Shown piece by piece: positions 63,090 to 64,000 of a DNA stretch of 64,000 bases. The notes beneath the pieces were generated by a model, which saw only the letters and a program-made list of their open reading frames with translations, did not search any database and was not told the origin of the DNA. A program made the translations under genes and the position numbers. Numbering within the stretch: position 1 is the first letter of the stretch; every line of letters starts with the position of its first letter. The stretch is taken from NCBI GenBank assembly GCA_963966185.1, contig CAWZYM010000057.1, positions 1-64,000 on the forward strand, read 5' to 3'. The DNA comes from Rhabditoides inermis. Its lineage: Eukaryota > Nematoda > Chromadorea > Rhabditida > Rhabditidae.

Positions 63090-63556
63090 ACCCATCCTCA
63101 TCGATCGATCGACTATTAAGTGGTTATCGATTGATTGTCATTTCGCATCTCGCTCCCCGATTGTGCATAGTACCGAGTATTTATTCCCATCCATTATCTC
63201 TTGTTTTGTCGCCGGTTTTCGATCAGTGGCATATTTCCAGTAAACAACTTTCTAGTTCCCCTTGTTTTCGATGTTTGTATAGATCAGTCCCTCCCTGTTC
63301 CCTTCCCGTCACATTTTACATAGCTCTATATATAACTTATTTATTTATTTTGTATTCGATAGTCAGTTTATCCGTGTTATATGTGTGCTTGTGTGTGAAA
63401 TTGTGGTTCGTTTTACCAACACTGGAATGAAGTATTTTGTAGGGAATTCATTGATGTTGATTGTGGGGAAATGAAATGTCGAAAGTACGTCTCGATATCT
63501 AGCACGCCTTGATTTTATTTCACCACATTCTCCTGTTCACGTCTCTTTTTTATAGA
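63090..63556. other. intergenic, V-ATPase 3' end to thiamin pyrophosphokinase
   Basis: About 467 bp on the same strand. It is AT-rich 3' UTR-like sequence, ending in cttttttatag directly before the next ATG, which looks like a trans-splice acceptor. No gene is seen. Confidence 0.55.
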
Positions 63557-64000
63557 ATGCGGCTGATGAGACCGTTTGATGTGTTGAAGGAAGGAGGTGG
63601 GGAGAGAGAGAGAAAGGGAGAGAGAGAGAGAGAGAAAGGGAGAGATAGAGAGAAAGGGAGAGGGAGAAATAGATAGTCTTCCACAGTGGCCTCGTCTTGT
63701 CTGTGGCTGAACAGCCCTCAGTCGCACCGCCCCCTGTGGGACCGCCTCTGGAATGCAGCCGAACAGCGAGTGTGCACGGACGGAGGGGCCAACGTGCTGA
63801 TGCAGAGGTGAACATCTCCCCCCTCCCCTCTCATCCCTTCTCTAGGAGTGCCTCGCTGCGTCCCCCGTCCCTCGTGTCTGGCGACTTCGATTCGATCGGC
63901 TCCGATGCGCGCGTCTTCTTCTCTGAGAGAGGAGTCGAGTTGCGGGAGACTCCCGATCAGAACCACACTGATATGACCAAGGCGTTGAGAATCATTGTGC
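63557..64000 (+). CDS. tpk-1: thiamin pyrophosphokinase, 5' part (continues beyond window)
   Basis: The exons up to the right edge show the TPK catalytic signatures: CTDGGANVL, then SGDFDSIGSDARVFF and ETPDQNHTDMTKAL, which bind ATP and magnesium and position thiamin. The enzyme makes thiamin diphosphate in the cytosol. The first exon (MRLMRPFDVLKEG) lies one base after an acceptor-like tatag, but its phase does not join cleanly to the second exon at about 63678, so the N-terminus is uncertain. A GA array fills the first intron. Confidence 0.88.

Overview
This is nuclear DNA of a small intron-dense invertebrate, most likely a nematode. Coding exons are short (often 40-140 nt) and joined by many introns of about 45-60 nt. 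The V-ATPase subunit a gene resembles nematode UNC-32 closely, down to the nematode-type linker [15 protein letters not shown] followed by GHGHGDGP, and carries two clusters of alternative exons in the places where unc-32 has them. A Ras gene matches nematode RAS-2. In nine genes a 3' splice acceptor sits 0-1 nt before the start codon, as expected for spliced-leader trans-splicing, and two same-strand gene pairs are under 200 bp apart. The very high intron number recalls diplogastrids such as Pristionchus; that is inference.

Layout. 1-8381 (minus strand): 5' part of an unrecognised gene, RAS-2/M-Ras GTPase, a sphingosine-1-phosphate-phosphatase-like PAP2 enzyme, ribosomal protein SA. 8853-12434 (plus): TBC1D5 RabGAP. 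12825-15889: two divergently transcribed secreted Cys-rich proteins. 16275-28065 (minus): a 16-exon GABA/glycine-type Cys-loop chloride channel whose introns hold a gag-only BEL/Pao-like LTR element, foldback, SINE and TTAA-flanked elements, and long GA/CT arrays. 28848-38558 (minus): a bHLH factor, metaxin-2, DDX51 helicase, LRRC47. 39088-45729 (plus): CYLD deubiquitinase. 46003-50331: FAM32A (minus), RPS15A and DNA polymerase eta (plus, 87 bp apart). 50459-53133 (minus): LASP. 56146-63089 (plus): V-ATPase subunit a. 63557 to the right edge: thiamin pyrophosphokinase, cut by the window.

Most genes are housekeeping or membrane-trafficking functions and do not form one pathway. Most of the novelty is in RNA processing and mobile DNA. 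There are two introns with GG in place of AG at the acceptor in the Ras gene, several GC-AG introns, 3-way and 2-way mutually exclusive exons in the V-ATPase gene with RBFOX-type motifs nearby, five short TTAA-flanked inverted-repeat elements, a young gag-only LTR element with perfect hallmarks, and introns that are almost pure polypyrimidine. I reconstructed gene models by hand from splice signals and frame. For the Ras, RPSA, secreted, channel, bHLH, metaxin, FAM32A and RPS15A genes the summed exon lengths are exact multiples of three.
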